Shown: piece by piece, positions 47,757 through 57,950 of the stretch | Numbering within the stretch: the stretch's first letter is position 1 | Layout: every line of letters begins with the position of its first letter | Source of the DNA: Isochrysis galbana | Lineage: Eukaryota > Haptophyta > Isochrysidales > Isochrysidaceae | NCBI GenBank assembly: GCA_018136815.1 | Contig: CM030932.1 | Location: forward strand, 5,804,407-5,868,406 | Length of the DNA stretch: 64,000 bases | Direction of reading: 5' to 3' | Notes under the pieces: generated by a model | What the model was told of the DNA's origin: nothing | What the model saw: only the letters and a program-made list of their open reading frames with translations | Databases searched by the model: none | Program-made: the position numbers and the translations under genes

Positions 47757-50426
47757 ATGACGGAGGAGGAGGGAGGTGACGGGACTGAGCTACATAGCGT
47801 GCGGTGCATGCAGCCGGCCGCCAGTCACACGCCGAGCTGTGAGCGCAGCTTGCGTGACGAGCCGCAGCACGAGTTGCACATGGGCACACGCGGCTGGATG
47901 GGGCTGGCCGACCATTCAAGTAGGGACAAACAATTGGAATCGCTCGACTTTGACGAGGCGGAGGAGGACGTGATCCGCGAGACGGCGCGGCTGCCGCCCG
48001 AGAAGAGAGTCTCGCTCCTCCGTCGCAAGGAGGCACTGACATGGACAATGGTGGTGACAATGGGCATCATCATTGGCTCAATCTCTCGCTTCGTCCTCTA
48101 CCTCGCCCACGTGCTCGGAAATGGCAAGTGGAGACAGGTGGACCACCTCACCAACTCGGGACGCTTCTTTGAGGCGTGGCTGGCATTGGTGGGGATTTGT
48201 TTTGGGCTGTCGCTCTTCTCAGGTGTGCTTGTGGCATGGGCTCCCAAATCGACGGGCTCTGGCATACCGCACGTCAAGGCGTACCTCAATGGCATCAACT
48301 TGCATGAGACATTGGAGAACAAGACGCTTGTCGCCAAGGTTCTCGGCATTTCGTGCTGCGTTGCATGTGGGATCCCTGTCGGCCGTGAGGGGCCGATGGT
48401 CCATGCTGGCGCAATCATATCTGCCTTTCTTGCACGCAAATCTGGGAACCTCCTATGGCTCTGTCAGCCCTCGCACAAACGTGACCAGGTCAAGAAGCTA
48501 TCGTTCAACAACGATCACGATCGACGCATCTTCATCTCCATGGGAGCCGCCGCCGGTGTCGCTGCAGCTTTCAACGCGCCCATTGGTGGGATCCTGTTTT
48601 CACTTGAGGAGGTCTCGTCCTTTTGGGATCAGCAACTGACTTGGACGACATTCATTGCGGCCGCCGTGTCTGCCTTCACTGTCAACTTCTGGAATGCCGA
48701 CGGCGCTGCCCGACACCTTATCCCCTCGTTGGAGCAGCAAGGCGGGTCGGTTGTGGTCTCGGGCAACGCAAAATACGCCAATGCCTCCTCATATGCAGTA
48801 TGGGAGCTGCTGCCCATCGTCATGGTGGGCGCCCTCTGTGGCCTGCTCGGCGCCGCATTCAACACGCTCAATAAGTGGCTGACCGTCCTGCGCAAGAAAT
48901 GGTACGGCAATACGTGGAAAACACCGTACCTCAAGGTGTGTGAGGCGGTATTCTCGGTGACACTCGTGGTTACGCTCTTCTATTGGGTGCCGTTTGCTTT
49001 CCCGTGCAGGCCCGTGGACGATCTGCCTTTCGATCCTTTGACCGCCATCCCCTTAGATATTTCCTATGTTGCGCACCAGTGCCAGCAGCCCGAAACTACG
49101 AGCGTCACCGATGCCGATATTGGTGGTGGAACTGATGTTGGCGACGCAGCCATCCCACCATCGGGCACTTTGGGCGAAATGAATGAGATGGCCACTTTGC
49201 TTCTTCAGACGCAAGAAAGTGCCCTCAAGCAGCTCTTCTCTCGGGGCACATCTACCTACTTTTCAATGAGCACATTAGCGGCATTTATCACCCTCTACTT
49301 TTTCTCTGCCGTCTTCATCTACGGCATTGCTCTGCCTAGTGGCCTCTTCGTGCCTTGTATGATGATTGGGGCGGCGGTGGGCCGGCTCACGGGCGAGTTC
49401 CTAAAGGCTGGGTATGCCGGCGAGACCTTCGGCATGTCGCGCGTCTCGCCGGGCGTATACGCACTTGTTGGGGCCGCTGGCATGCTCGGCGGCGTGACGC
49501 GGATGACAATCTCGTTGACGGTTATCCTTGTGGAGCTTTCCAACGACATCAACCTGCTTCTTCCCATCATGTTGTCCATCTTGTCAGCTAAGGTTGTTGG
49601 CGACCGTTTCACAATATCCTTGTACGATATTCATATTGAACTTGGAGGCGCTACGTTGCTCCGGTCGACCGCCACCTCAACAGCCGATGCACTGAATTGG
49701 ATGCGCTCGGCGAGATCCATTATGGCAACCAACGTACAGATCTTGCACGAGACGGACGCCACTGTTGGCTCCGTGCGTGAGCTGCTGCGCTCGACAACCC
49801 ATAGCGGCTTTCCAGTGGTGAGCTCCGTGCACGCCGCCACCCGTCTTTCGTCCAGCACCGATGGCGAGGATGCGGATGAGCGGCCGCAGGTATGTTGTTT
49901 CGCTGGACTAATTACGCGCTCAAAGCTCGAGCGCCTGCTAGAGCAAAAAATCAATCTGCATAGGGCGGGCAGCAGTGGAGACGTGGCACGCAACTTTGTC
50001 GATGACGCAAGACGAGGAAAGACGTGGTCGCGGCTGTCGCCACCGCCTCGGCATCCATCCCTCGACGCACTTGACGACGACGAGAGGATTGATTTGCGGC
50101 CGCTCATGGATAGGACGCCATATACGGTAAACGAGAATCTGCGCTTGTATCGAGTATGCCGACTCTTCCAAACCATGGGCCTTCGGCAACTCGTTGTGTT
50201 GGACTCGGCGTCTGCCGTGGTGGGAATCATTACCCGAAAGGACATTCTTGCGGCCATTCAAGGCAAACTACACGCGGTGCCCGTTTCAACACCGTGGCGC
50301 CCACCCGATAGGCGGAACTCACAGCCACGAGTGACCCCCGGGCTGCTACCCGTACGTCCACCATCAGTCGGAGCGTTTGCTATCGGTAGCCAGCCTCGCT
50401 CGCCCGCGCCCATGCGATCTGGATAA
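47757..50426 (+). CDS. CLC-type chloride/proton exchanger with two CBS domains
   Basis: Intronless 889-codon frame from the first ATG (MTEEEGGDGTELHSV). Membrane core about 95-600. The anion selectivity motif is GSGIPHVKAYLNG (Ser form, expected for chloride; nitrate exchangers of plants have Pro there). The second motif GREGPMVHAGA contains the gating glutamate. GGILFSLEEVSSFWDQQ carries the glutamate at the proton-glutamate position typical of exchangers, and IALPSGLFVPCMMIGAAVGR is the third motif. It most resembles the eukaryotic CLC-7 / plant CLC-d type by the pattern SLEE-x-x-S-F-W. The cytoplasmic C-terminus has two CBS domains (about 640-730 and 800-850, ending LRQLVVLDSASAVVGIITRK) that usually bind adenine nucleotides. 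Likely in an endomembrane. The loop between helices (PETTSVTDADIGGGTDVGDA) is unusually long. Confidence 0.93.
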   Translation: MTEEEGGDGTELHSVRCMQPAASHTPSCERSLRDEPQHELHMGTRGWMGLADHSSRDKQLESLDFDEAEEDVIRETARLPPEKRVSLLRRKEALTWTMVVTMGIIIGSISRFVLYLAHVLGNGKWRQVDHLTNSGRFFEAWLALVGICFGLSLFSGVLVAWAPKSTGSGIPHVKAYLNGINLHETLENKTLVAKVLGISCCVACGIPVGREGPMVHAGAIISAFLARKSGNLLWLCQPSHKRDQVKKLSFNNDHDRRIFISMGAAAGVAAAFNAPIGGILFSLEEVSSFWDQQLTWTTFIAAAVSAFTVNFWNADGAARHLIPSLEQQGGSVVVSGNAKYANASSYAVWELLPIVMVGALCGLLGAAFNTLNKWLTVLRKKWYGNTWKTPYLKVCEAVFSVTLVVTLFYWVPFAFPCRPVDDLPFDPLTAIPLDISYVAHQCQQPETTSVTDADIGGGTDVGDAAIPPSGTLGEMNEMATLLLQTQESALKQLFSRGTSTYFSMSTLAAFITLYFFSAVFIYGIALPSGLFVPCMMIGAAVGRLTGEFLKAGYAGETFGMSRVSPGVYALVGAAGMLGGVTRMTISLTVILVELSNDINLLLPIMLSILSAKVVGDRFTISLYDIHIELGGATLLRSTATSTADALNWMRSARSIMATNVQILHETDATVGSVRELLRSTTHSGFPVVSSVHAATRLSSSTDGEDADERPQVCCFAGLITRSKLERLLEQKINLHRAGSSGDVARNFVDDARRGKTWSRLSPPPRHPSLDALDDDERIDLRPLMDRTPYTVNENLRLYRVCRLFQTMGLRQLVVLDSASAVVGIITRKDILAAIQGKLHAVPVSTPWRPPDRRNSQPRVTPGLLPVRPPSVGAFAIGSQPRSPAPMRSG

Positions 50427-50744
50427 GGCGGTAGCTTTATGGTGCGGATTGGCTTTGCGCAGCCACGCAACAACCATGGCAGCCCCCAAACCGATACAAG
50501 CGTTGTGGCGTGGCGAGGAAGCCACGTGTAAATTTGCCCCACAAGAAATTCTATTATGCATGTGTCACAAGGTGTCCGTTTTGTGAGGGCTGTGAGATGA
50601 GTTGTGAGTTTCGGTCCCCCTCCACGCCCGGCAGGCCTTGGCGCAATATTGGCAATTCCTTCGCGAAATTTGGGCCGCTGTCGCTATTCGGGGCGAGAAA
50701 CTTCGCGACACAAACACGAAAGGACAAAAGCGTTCATTCATCTA
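50427..50744. repeat. 3' flank of CLC with a palindromic relic
   Basis: TTCGCGAAATTTGGGCC and GGGGCGAGAAACTTCGCGAC (50660-50715) pair with one another and resemble 16480-16620. Confidence 0.45.
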
Positions 50745-51525
50745 GAGGAAATTAATTAAATTATTAATGTTATATCCTAGCCAACCCCACACCCCACTAG
50801 CTTATTGGACACAACTTTTAAGTCCCGGGATCCCGCCATGCCTGACGAGCCAGGTATCCGAGTGGTACCGGGGGGGGGGGGGCACTGTCCCCTCCCCTCG
50901 GTATTTGTCCTCCCCCCAAGTGCACGCACCGACCCTGCGCACCCAGCACACCCTCTCCCTCTCCTCGAGGCCACGCTGGGGGGAAACCCCTTTCGGGTAA
51001 AACAACGCAGGGGGGGGGGTGGGCACTCGTGAATCTAGGGGTCCAGAGCCAGAGCGCTAATCTCCCTCGTCAGCAGAGCGAGTGGCCGCGGCGAGCCGCG
51101 GCCCTTCCCTCCTAGCTCTGGCTCTGGCGGCCCCCATCTTCTTTTATTTACCTAAACGGGGCAAGAAGATACGTTAGCGCCGGAGGGGGGAGCTGCCGCT
51201 CTCCCCTCCCCTCTCTCTTCCCTCTTCCTCCTCTCTTCCCTGCGGCGGGGGCCCATGGCGTGCGCCTGCGGCCCCACTTCAGGTCCCCAGCCAGATGGCC
51301 TGCAGGGGCCTGGGAGCACAACTTAGGGGGTAGGTGTAGGTGAGGCTGGGGCATGGCCCATGGCCCTGGTCCCTCCTGCCTCTCCCTCTCTGGCGCTCCG
51401 CGCCACTGCAGGTCGACTGGAGCTGGCTAGGGCGTCCTTATCAGGGGGGGCCAGGGGGAGGAGGCGCTGGTCAGAGAGATGAGCTGGCCACGACGACGGG
51501 CCAGGGCGGGCGAGTCAGGCAGGTC
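50745..51525 (-). mobile_element. SINE-like element, subfamily B, 5' truncated
   Basis: TTAATGTTATATCCTAGCCA, CCCGCCATGCCTGACGAGCC, GGTATTTGTCCTCCCCCCAA, GGAAACCCCTTTCGGGTAAA, GCGGGGGCCCATGGCGTGCG follow in the same order as in 58217-59103. The head (element 5' end, on the right) is replaced by repeat S copy 2. Confidence 0.75.
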
Positions 51526-51638
51526 TGGACGGTTGAAGGGGCGCAACGAAGACTACCGGTAGTCTTAAAGACAACGACTTCACCTTGTCATAACTAGGTC
51601 AAATTAGCACCCTGATCTGTATTTTTTGCGCCCAGGCA
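51526..51638. repeat. Repeat S, copy 2 (inverted relative to 21456-21570)
   Basis: See copy 1; includes the palindrome AAGACTACCGGTAGTCTT. Confidence 0.85.
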
Positions 51639-52049
51639 GCTAATATGGTCACTATCTAATTGGCCCCTAGCCCCTAGCATAAATACTAAGAATTCGAACG
51701 CGAAATTCGATTTTTTGTATACAAGTATTGAAGATACAGAAATTGACGTTGAACGACTCGCGGGCAGATTCACACAGACAGACTCAAAGGGCAGCTGAGA
51801 CGCCGGGTCCGGTGGATTGGGGCCCTCACAAGCACTCCCGACAGACTCGCCACCCTCGAGGTGTCCCACTCCACTGGCGAATTCATGGTGCTGGCACTAT
51901 AAAAGACGCGGTACATCGACGTGATCTGCGACACGTTCCCGATGGAGTGCGGTAAGAAACGGGCCCCGTTTGCGTTATGCGTTAGCAAACGGGCGAAGGG
52001 GGGCGGCTGGCGACAGGAGGAAGAGAGGAAAGGAGTGGCTCAAGACGTC
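51639..52049. repeat. Spacer with SINE-like subfamily C tail
   Basis: 51940-52040 (GATGGAGTGCGGTAAGAAAC, GCGTTAGCAAACGGGC, GGCTGGCGACAGGAGGAAGA) matches 12288-12370. The remainder shows no gene. Confidence 0.5.
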
Positions 52050-52420
52050 CTTGTGGCAGGTATCGGGGGGCGCAGTCATTTATTTCTTCGAGGACTGCTC
52101 GCGGCGCGAGCTGTAAATAAAGGCCGTTCTGCTTCTCGACGAGAGGTCCCTCCCCCCCGCCCCCGGTGTTTTTCCCTTTTTCCCCGGTGAGTCGCCCGAC
52201 GTAAGTCGGTCCGCCTCACTGGGTTTTCCCTCATTGTAGCTTGTGGAGAGTTATAATGGGAGCCGGGGGTTTGCGAGGGGGGAGATTTGAAAGGATGCAT
52301 ATGTGTAGTTGTCTGTGCCACCACTTCAAGGCGTGCGGGCAGGTGCGCTGAGGGGTGTCGTGATAGTACCGGGCTAGTGGGAGTAGTGGTACTAACGCTC
52401 AGTTGTTTTATTATTGTTGT
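52050..52420 (+). repeat. LINE-like family D, 3' end, copy 3
   Basis: Coding end SGGAVIYFFEDCSRREL and stop, then the same 3' region as 34105-34395 with the GTACC/GGTAC stem and the end CTCAGTTGTTTTATTATT. Confidence 0.7.
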
Positions 52421-53130
52421 GGGGGCCCAAGGGGGGGGGGGGTCGGGGGGGGGGGGAGTTCCGGGTCCTAATGGGTCCCGGATATGTGCTAGTTGGGTGT
52501 ATTGGGAACTTTCTACCGAAAAAAATCCTCAAATTTCCTCAATTCTGAGATGGTCATTTTCATTTTTTTACCCCTAATAAAAAAGTTTGACCGCCATAGA
52601 AGAGAGTCAAAGAAGGGCCGTGTGAAAAGATAGGAAATGGATACCGTGCCGATAGTAAGTGTTAGTCCAGAATCTTCACATTTTTGTTTGAAAATCTTTT
52701 GCCTTACTTAGTTCAGTACCAAGTTACTCAGTGAGTTTTCGGCGCCTATCGGCAGTCGGCAGGCATCCCGAGGACAGAAGTAGGAGGCGACAACTAGCAG
52801 GCCTCCCCCAATCCACACTTAGACAGGCCCACGGTAGCGCACCTGGGCCCAACCCCAGAAACCGAAGACAACGCAAGGAAGGGAGAAGGGAATGGGGGGC
52901 GAGCAAAGGGGAATTGAAGGGCGATCGACGTAGAAAGGTAGTCAGTGCCGAGTCCAGTGCAGAGGTGAGCTCTGAATGTTCAGGTGTTTTATTTTGGAGG
53001 GATGGTAGCCGGGAGGGTGTGATATTGGCTTGCTGTGCAGGAACTTGTGGATCACGGTTGTGCATGAGGTATACGTTGGGAGGGGAAAACGAGGTCAATC
53101 GCAAATCGCTTGTGCTTGATGCTTGAAGCA
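52421..53130 (+). repeat. G-rich spacer and diverged LINE 3' region
   Basis: 52430-52465 are G runs. 52724-52995 resembles in direct orientation the coding-strand 3' region of the LINE at 45425-45690 (CCGAGGACAG, CCAGAAACCGAAGACAACGC) and ends GCTCTGAATGTTCAGGTGTT before a T-rich run. A readable plus frame over it (HPEDRSRRRQLAGLPQ) is not convincing as a gene. Confidence 0.45.
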
Positions 53131-53358
53131 TGCTTGTGGCATGTAGTCTCAGTCTCCGTTGTCAAATAATGCATCGTTAATTCTTCGAATGACACAACTA
53201 CCAAGGTCTCCTTCCTTCATGGTAGTCATATGTTGCGCTGACGGCCAAACATAGGCGGCACAGCCAACTGCGCTTTGTAATGCTTGCACATCCGCAGTCG
53301 TAAAGATCTGAGGCCGAGGTAGTGGTCAGCCGTGGGCCGATACAAGCACAAATCGCGA
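53131..53358. other. 3' flank of the precursor gene at 53359, no gene recognised
   Basis: Mixed composition, short frames only. Confidence 0.35.
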
Positions 53359-54039
53359 TCAAATCAATTGGATACTGGCATATGATCGTAGATGGGTGTC
53401 GAGGCGAGATGCCTCAATACGGGTGATTCCCGGAGATGACAGGACTTTCTCTGGGTGCATCATCAGAACGTGCCGGGGCTCGGCATGCTTATGACCTTTA
53501 ATCATCATCTTAAGGTCCCGAACTTGCTGCAGGATAGCCGAATTATTATTATTGCAGCCCGCGTATCAATTGGGGAGCGAAACTTCACCGTATCAGAACA
53601 TGTCTGGAAGGTTGTCTACAGTGCACACCTCAGAGGTTGTAGCATAGAATTCAAGAATGCGAACACCACCGGCGCGATTGATCTTATAGGTGCCATCTTC
53701 ACAAAATCGAAGGCGGAGCAAAGCGCGCTTCCGTGGAAAGAGGCGCCGAATGGCCTGGATCGGACGAAAGTCAATCGTACAAACATCGTAGCTACAACGC
53801 AGACGCGACCAGACGCCGCGCATGATGGAGGCAGGGCGACCAAGTACACCTCGTCGTCCTTGCGCTGTACGCTCTGTTACTGATGTAAATCCTTCCGTGT
53901 TGACGGAGGCGCACATGTGCGCAGAGACAGGATGTGCTTGGCACTTCAAGGGCGAGGTTACGACGCGGAATCCATGTACGATCGCAGCGTAGGCGAGGAG
54001 AAGCGAGAGTGCCAGGCGCATCTCCTTTGCCCGTCCCAT
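53359..54039 (-). CDS. Unrecognised small protein with an N-terminal signal and basic core; exons 53629-54039 and 53359-53526 (minus)
   Basis: 192 residues. Starts MGRAKEMRLALSLLLAYAAI, a clear signal peptide, with a predicted cut just before FRVVTSP. A phenylalanine right after the cut followed by a Ser/Thr-rich, acid-poor stretch is the pattern of bipartite plastid-targeting sequences in algae with complex plastids, so plastid import is possible; ordinary secretion is the alternative. The mature part has a strongly basic stretch (RRLFPRKRALLRLRFCEDGT) and GVRILEFYATTSE. The intron (53527-53628) starts GTGTGCAC, ends ATCCTGCAG, phase 0. Exon 2 continues QVRDLKMMIKGHKHAEPRHV and ends RSYASIQLI. 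The second ATG (MRLALS, 54024) is an equally good start. No family recognised. Confidence 0.6.
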
Positions 54040-54104
54040 CGAGGGGCAAAATCGATGATCACTAGCGACCACTCCTCTCTTGGAGGTTTCTCAGTCGGGG
54101 GGGT

Positions 54105-54340
54105 TGAAAAAAACATATCTGAAGGTTCTGGGCTATGTTACCCCCCACTCCCCCCAGGAGCCCAGGAGGTATCGGGGGCACGCCATGCGTGCGCCTGACG
54201 CCGTGCCGCGCGTATGCGATTTCGTCATTTCGTCAGGTGCACGCCGTCGTGCACCGGGCCCCCAGACCCCCCCCCCCCCCCCCCCGGGAGCCCCCACAAA
54301 GCGTAACCCAAAAACGGCACATCAGGCCTAAATACACTAT
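54105..54340 (-). repeat. LINE-like 3' end fragment
   Basis: Plus strand starts AAAAAAACATATCTGAAGGT then TCTGGGCTATG, a variant of the 3' end at 45425 and 37880. It is followed by ACCCCCCACTCCCCCCAGGA and a C run of 18 near 54271. Confidence 0.5.
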
Positions 54341-54500
54341 CTCGGAGAGCCCAAATTCTGGGGCGGTCAAACAGGGGCTTTTGAACTATTAGTAAGGGTT
54401 GGGCTGCATTTTTTGACCGTGGCGCGAGGCCCAATAAAATACCTCCAGGGGGGGCCACCTGCCGCCACGAAAATCTTCGCCAAGAAATGGTGCGATTCTC
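54341..54500 (+). repeat. Repeat F, copy 1
   Basis: GGGGCGGTCAAACA, TTGGGCTGCATTTTTTGACC and GCCGCCACGAAAAT recur inverted at 59540-59665. Shorter related words lie at 52583 and 62510. Confidence 0.55.
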
Positions 54501-54888
54501 CCCCCCTCTCAGAGGATGCAACCTCAGGTTTGGTTATTTTTTTACAAATGCCCCCGTGAAATGTATATAAAAAATTAAGAACAATTCCCCCCCCTTCTCC
54601 CCCTTGCCCCCCCCCTTCCTTCTCCCCCTTGCCCCTCACGTTAGGTCGAGCTCATTCTGCAGCACGTATACTACTACCTCATTGACTTCTTAGATGCTTC
54701 TTCGGTAGGATATGTTGCTCCAATTTGAATCGCGTGATGACTTCACCCGGTCCACATTTGACGTTGTGATTGTCAAGGTGCACGTTGGTTGCGGTGAATG
54801 CCCAGTCAGTTGTCACTTCACAACATTGAACATTGACCAAGGGCCTCAGATGAATTGCATGTGTAATCGTACGAATACGTGGTATCTG
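54501..54888. other. Spacer, no gene recognised
   Basis: C-rich region 54585-54635, then ordinary sequence. No supported gene. Confidence 0.35.
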
Positions 54889-55542
54889 TGTATCTGTAGG
54901 CCCAGGCCAAAATTTCTGCAAATTCTTTTGCAAATTTGGGTCAGATTTTGGCCAATTGCAAATCTCGCAATTTGTCGACAAATTTGGGTGCCCCACTACA
55001 AACTATCGGAGAGCGGAGGAGCCTTGTTCAAATAGAAATTCGTCCCAAATATTGAAGTAACCACAGTGTGAGATTCTGGTACCAAAAGGTGACAATAAGG
55101 GCTCGCTCCAGCGGCTATCTCCCCGGGTGCCGGGGACTTAGCCGCTGCAGCGGCCGCGGAGGCCCGCCGCGCGCCGCGCGCCGCTCCCCTCCCCCCCCTT
55201 CCCCCACTCCTCTTTGGCAGCCCTGCTTGCCACAGGGGTGTACTCGCGCGGCCAACACCAAAGGTAAGCCCCCCGGTGAGTGAATCGAGTGAGAGATGTG
55301 TTAGTGCAGTGTGAGCCGTGAGGTGTGTGTGCTGTTGGGTGTGGGTCAGTGTGTTTGAGTTTGAGGTGTGTGGGTGTGGCGAAGGGTGTTAAGTGCGTGA
55401 CGAGTGTACCTACAACATACAACTTCAAATTTGTCTGCAAATTTTTTGCAAATTTGGGTGCCTCGCCGACAAATTTCGACAAATTTTTACCGCAAATTTG
55501 GGCGAGAAAAACTGCAAATTTTCGCCTGGGCCTATGTATCTG
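54889..55542. mobile_element. hAT-like MITE with 8-bp target-site duplication
   Basis: Element 54897-55534 (638 bp). Both sides carry TGTATCTG (54889-54896 and 55535-55542). Ends are inverted: left TAGGCCCAGGCCAAAATTT, right AAATTTTCGCCTGGGCCTA, with 11 perfect terminal bases TAGGCCCAGGC. Subterminal parts are full of AAATTTGGG words in both orientations (TTTGCAAATTTGGGTC, CGACAAATTTGGGTGCC; CCGCAAATTTGGGC). No transposase is encoded. The 8-base duplication and TA-G-rich ends point to the hAT superfamily, the element being non-autonomous. The centre (55090-55300) is GC-rich and includes a GCCGCGCGCCGCGCGCCGC stretch, perhaps captured DNA. Confidence 0.85.
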
Positions 55543-55737
55543 TGGTCTGTGGGTTTGTGTTCAGTCTGAATTTGGAGATTGGATGTGTACCGCAATCAAT
55601 ATCGTGGTTTTCCAATTGACTAATTTGATTACCTATATGGGAAGTACTCGGTGTCGACTTGTGTATGTTTGCTGGACTCTCAACGTCCTGAAGGCATTTG
55701 TAATTCTACGAAAACTGCCATCTGGTTTCAGTATTAG

Positions 55738-55887
55738 CCTGCCGTTGGAGGTGTGCTCGGCGTGGGCGTCTACCAGGCCCTCTCGGGGCGCGCCCTCATG
55801 CCGAGCCAAGGCGACGCCGTTCTCGTCGCGTACGTGGTGCTCTTGGGCCTCTCCTTCGGGGTGCTCGCGGGGGGGCTCATGGTAGGG
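55738..55887 (+). pseudogene. Isolated exon of a membrane protein
   Basis: Between TTCAGTATTAG and GTAGGGTGAG one frame reads PAVGGVLGVGVYQALSGRAL, then MPSQGDAVLVAYVVLLGLSF and GVLAGGLM, two hydrophobic helices flanked by plausible acceptor and donor. Neighbouring exons are not visible: the hAT-like element lies 200 bases upstream and a spacer with tandem CCCCACGGGAGGGGAAG follows. It could be an internal exon of a larger gene or a fragment left after rearrangement. Confidence 0.4.
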
Positions 55888-56252
55888 TGAGAGTCCCCAC
55901 GGGAGGGGAAGTCCCCACGGGAGGGGAAGAAACCCTGACCCTGAGGGAAAGGAGACCAAATGAAGGCAAGCCGCCTTAGTCTCTCAGCCGACGGCGGAGG
56001 CCTCTCAGGTCTCTCAGCCGCTGGCGTAGGCAGGGGCGGCGGGGCGGCGCCTACGCCAGCGATAGAGCGAAATCCGAAATCCGGAGAGAAGAATCCAGAT
56101 CTCATGCGCAGTGTGAACGGGTGTTACTGTGAAACCCTACAAAAACCCGCTGTATATTAGTAGAGTAGAGTAGAAGAAGATCGAAGAACGGCGAAGGCAG
56201 GGGACCACGGAAGCACTGGAGGCTGGATCGCGACTGGCCCGGCCCGTCGGCA
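55888..56252. repeat. Short tandem and inverted repeats upstream of the FIT-like gene
   Basis: GTCCCCACGGGAGGGGAA occurs twice in tandem (55892-55928), CTCTCAG words repeat at 55980-56020, and CTGGCGTAGGC with its complement GCCTACGCCAG (56021-56060) forms a hairpin. Confidence 0.6.
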
Positions 56253-57450
56253 ATGCACGGCCATCGCATGCTTGCCACATGGACGTTGCTCCTCTGTACA
56301 GGAGCCGTTTGGGAGGGTCTCTGCTCGCACAGTGTGTACGACCTCCGCCTGTCGACAGAGGACTGCACACGATGGAAGGACATAGGTACGAGTGGATGCA
56401 GTGAGCATGATGCCTCCTGTGCCTCTCCATCTACAGTGAAACTTTCATCTCCGAGATGGCTGAGCACTCTAGCTGGTGCTGGCGGCCCACTGATGACGTG
56501 GATCCCGCTCTTGGTCGGTAGCAAGGATGTCGCGCCAGTACATGATGTTTTGCGTGCAGCTCTTCCATGGTAAGCCAGAATTTGACCTGCCTTTTCGCGT
56601 GTGGCTTTCACCTTCCTTGCTGGTGTACTCCCCTCGGCAGGTATCTCGGATTCATAGGCCCAGTGAGACATACCCATCGTTTATTTGGGTCGCATTGGGA
56701 CCCCTCGGGCCATGTTTTTGTGTACGGCTCTCAACTGGTTCCACTCGCGAGCATCAAGCCTCAATTCCTTCATCCCATCACCAAAGTGTGGCTTGCACTT
56801 TGGGTGTGTACACCGCCCTCCCTTGGACAATAGCTGTCAAACTCATGATACAATGTCGCTCTGTGAGCTTCACAACCCGTCATTTGACATGCGACGGTGG
56901 TTACCCTCACGTGCAGGCGGTTGCTCTCACATATTTGTCGTTCACAACGGCCTCTTTTTTTCATGCTACAACCGAAACTCTTGCTGGTTATGCTCTCGTC
57001 GCTATTTTATGGGCGTGGTGCTCACGCTTTTCTATTGAAGCACACACGCCGGGATCTGCATCAGGTCAGTGGGCCCATTCAGACGACGACGCAAACAGCC
57101 AATCCCCACGTATTGTCTGTCCAGGATGTCACTCGACACTTAGGAGGGGAATCTTTGCACCTGTTCTTTGGGGTATTTCGACTGCAATCTCATGGGTGTT
57201 GTGCGGGCCGGCAGAGATGTCTAAGCTCGTTTCATTCCTCGGCTATGACGCAATCTTGTGGGTGATGCTTCTCTGGCTATCCTCAAGACCGCATGCAACA
57301 CTTGAGTCGGACATGGGAGTCAATCACACTTATAGACCGGCCAAAGAATCTGTGATCCAATCGATGCTCGAGGGGCAGAGAACAAAACACGAGCCCATGA
57401 CTTCTCTGGTCGTAACGAGCTCTCTTCGTGCTCGGACTCCATCCCTCTAA
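56253..57450 (+). CDS. FIT (fat-storage-inducing transmembrane)-like protein; exons 56253-56569, 56641-56803, 56917-57450
   Basis: FIT proteins are ER membrane enzymes with a lipid-phosphatase-like site, needed for lipid droplet budding. Exon 1 encodes helices (MLATWTLLLCTGAVWEG, LAGAGGPLMTWIPLLVG). Exon 2, joined in phase 2 (GTAAGC donor, TCGGCAG acceptor), gives LPWYLGFIGPVRHTHRLFGS then HWDPSGHVFVYGSQL, where the S-G-H matches the first catalytic histidine motif. Exon 3 (acceptor GTGCAG) reads AVALTYLSFTTASFFHATTE and TLAGYALVAILWAW, matching the second histidine motif (F-H-T-x-x-E-K-x-x-G). The exon 2 donor could be at 56786 or 56804; both keep phase. The hydrophilic stretch after IEAHTPG may hide another intron, and the last 60 residues are unlike FIT. 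Total about 337 residues. Confidence 0.6.
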
Positions 57451-57690
57451 CCCACATTTGACATGTGGCACTAGATCAACATTCTCCGTGCCTCAGCTGC
57501 CATTCAGCCTATTGGGGTCGAGTCGTGTGAATGCGACATCACGAATTCCTAATAATGCCTATATGCGTTGCCATCTGTTCTCTATGCCACCCTGAGCCCG
57601 TATTGCAGCGGGCCCACAGGCAGGTTGCCCGAGCGCTTTAGCTAGTAGGGAGGAGCATGTTAGAATGCTACTAAATCTCTTTCTCTTAAC
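57451..57690. other. 3' flank of the FIT-like gene
   Basis: No gene recognised. Confidence 0.35.
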
Positions 57691-57950
57691 TTTTAAAATA
57701 TTCTCGCCGTGCAAGTGACTACCTGCACTGTGGACGCCCATTACTCTCATGACAAGCGTAGCCTACACCCCCACTCCCCAGGCCTTTTACCCCACGACGC
57801 GCGCCTGCGACCCACCTTCAGGTCCCCAGGTGGCCTGCAGGGGCATGGGAGCTCAGCTCAGGGGGCAAGTGAGGCTGGGCCAAGGCCCCGGCCCCTCCTT
57901 CCCACCTCTCTGGTAGCACTAAACTCCTCGCCACCGACGACGTGACGTCC
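57690..57950 (-). repeat. SINE-like fragment, diverged 3' end and body
   Basis: TTTTAAAATATTCTCGCCGT (element 3' end in reverse), CTACACCCCCACTCCCC, GCGCCTGCGACC, CAGGTCCCCAGGTGGCCTGC and CTCAGGGGGCAAGTGAGGCT follow in family order. Confidence 0.6.

Noticed and set aside
47596-48060. Minus-strand 154-codon frame overlapping the CLC start
   Set aside because: Low-complexity Ser/Pro/Arg translation, antisense to a clear CLC gene.
53455-53883. Plus-strand 142-codon frame
   Set aside because: Antisense to the precursor gene at 53359-54039, whose splice sites and signal peptide are better supported.
56527-57450. Uninterrupted 307-codon gene
   Set aside because: Only its later part (after 56917) fits the FIT pattern; before that the correct phase is supplied by exons 1 and 2 with splice sites, and the start of this frame overlaps exon 1 in another phase.
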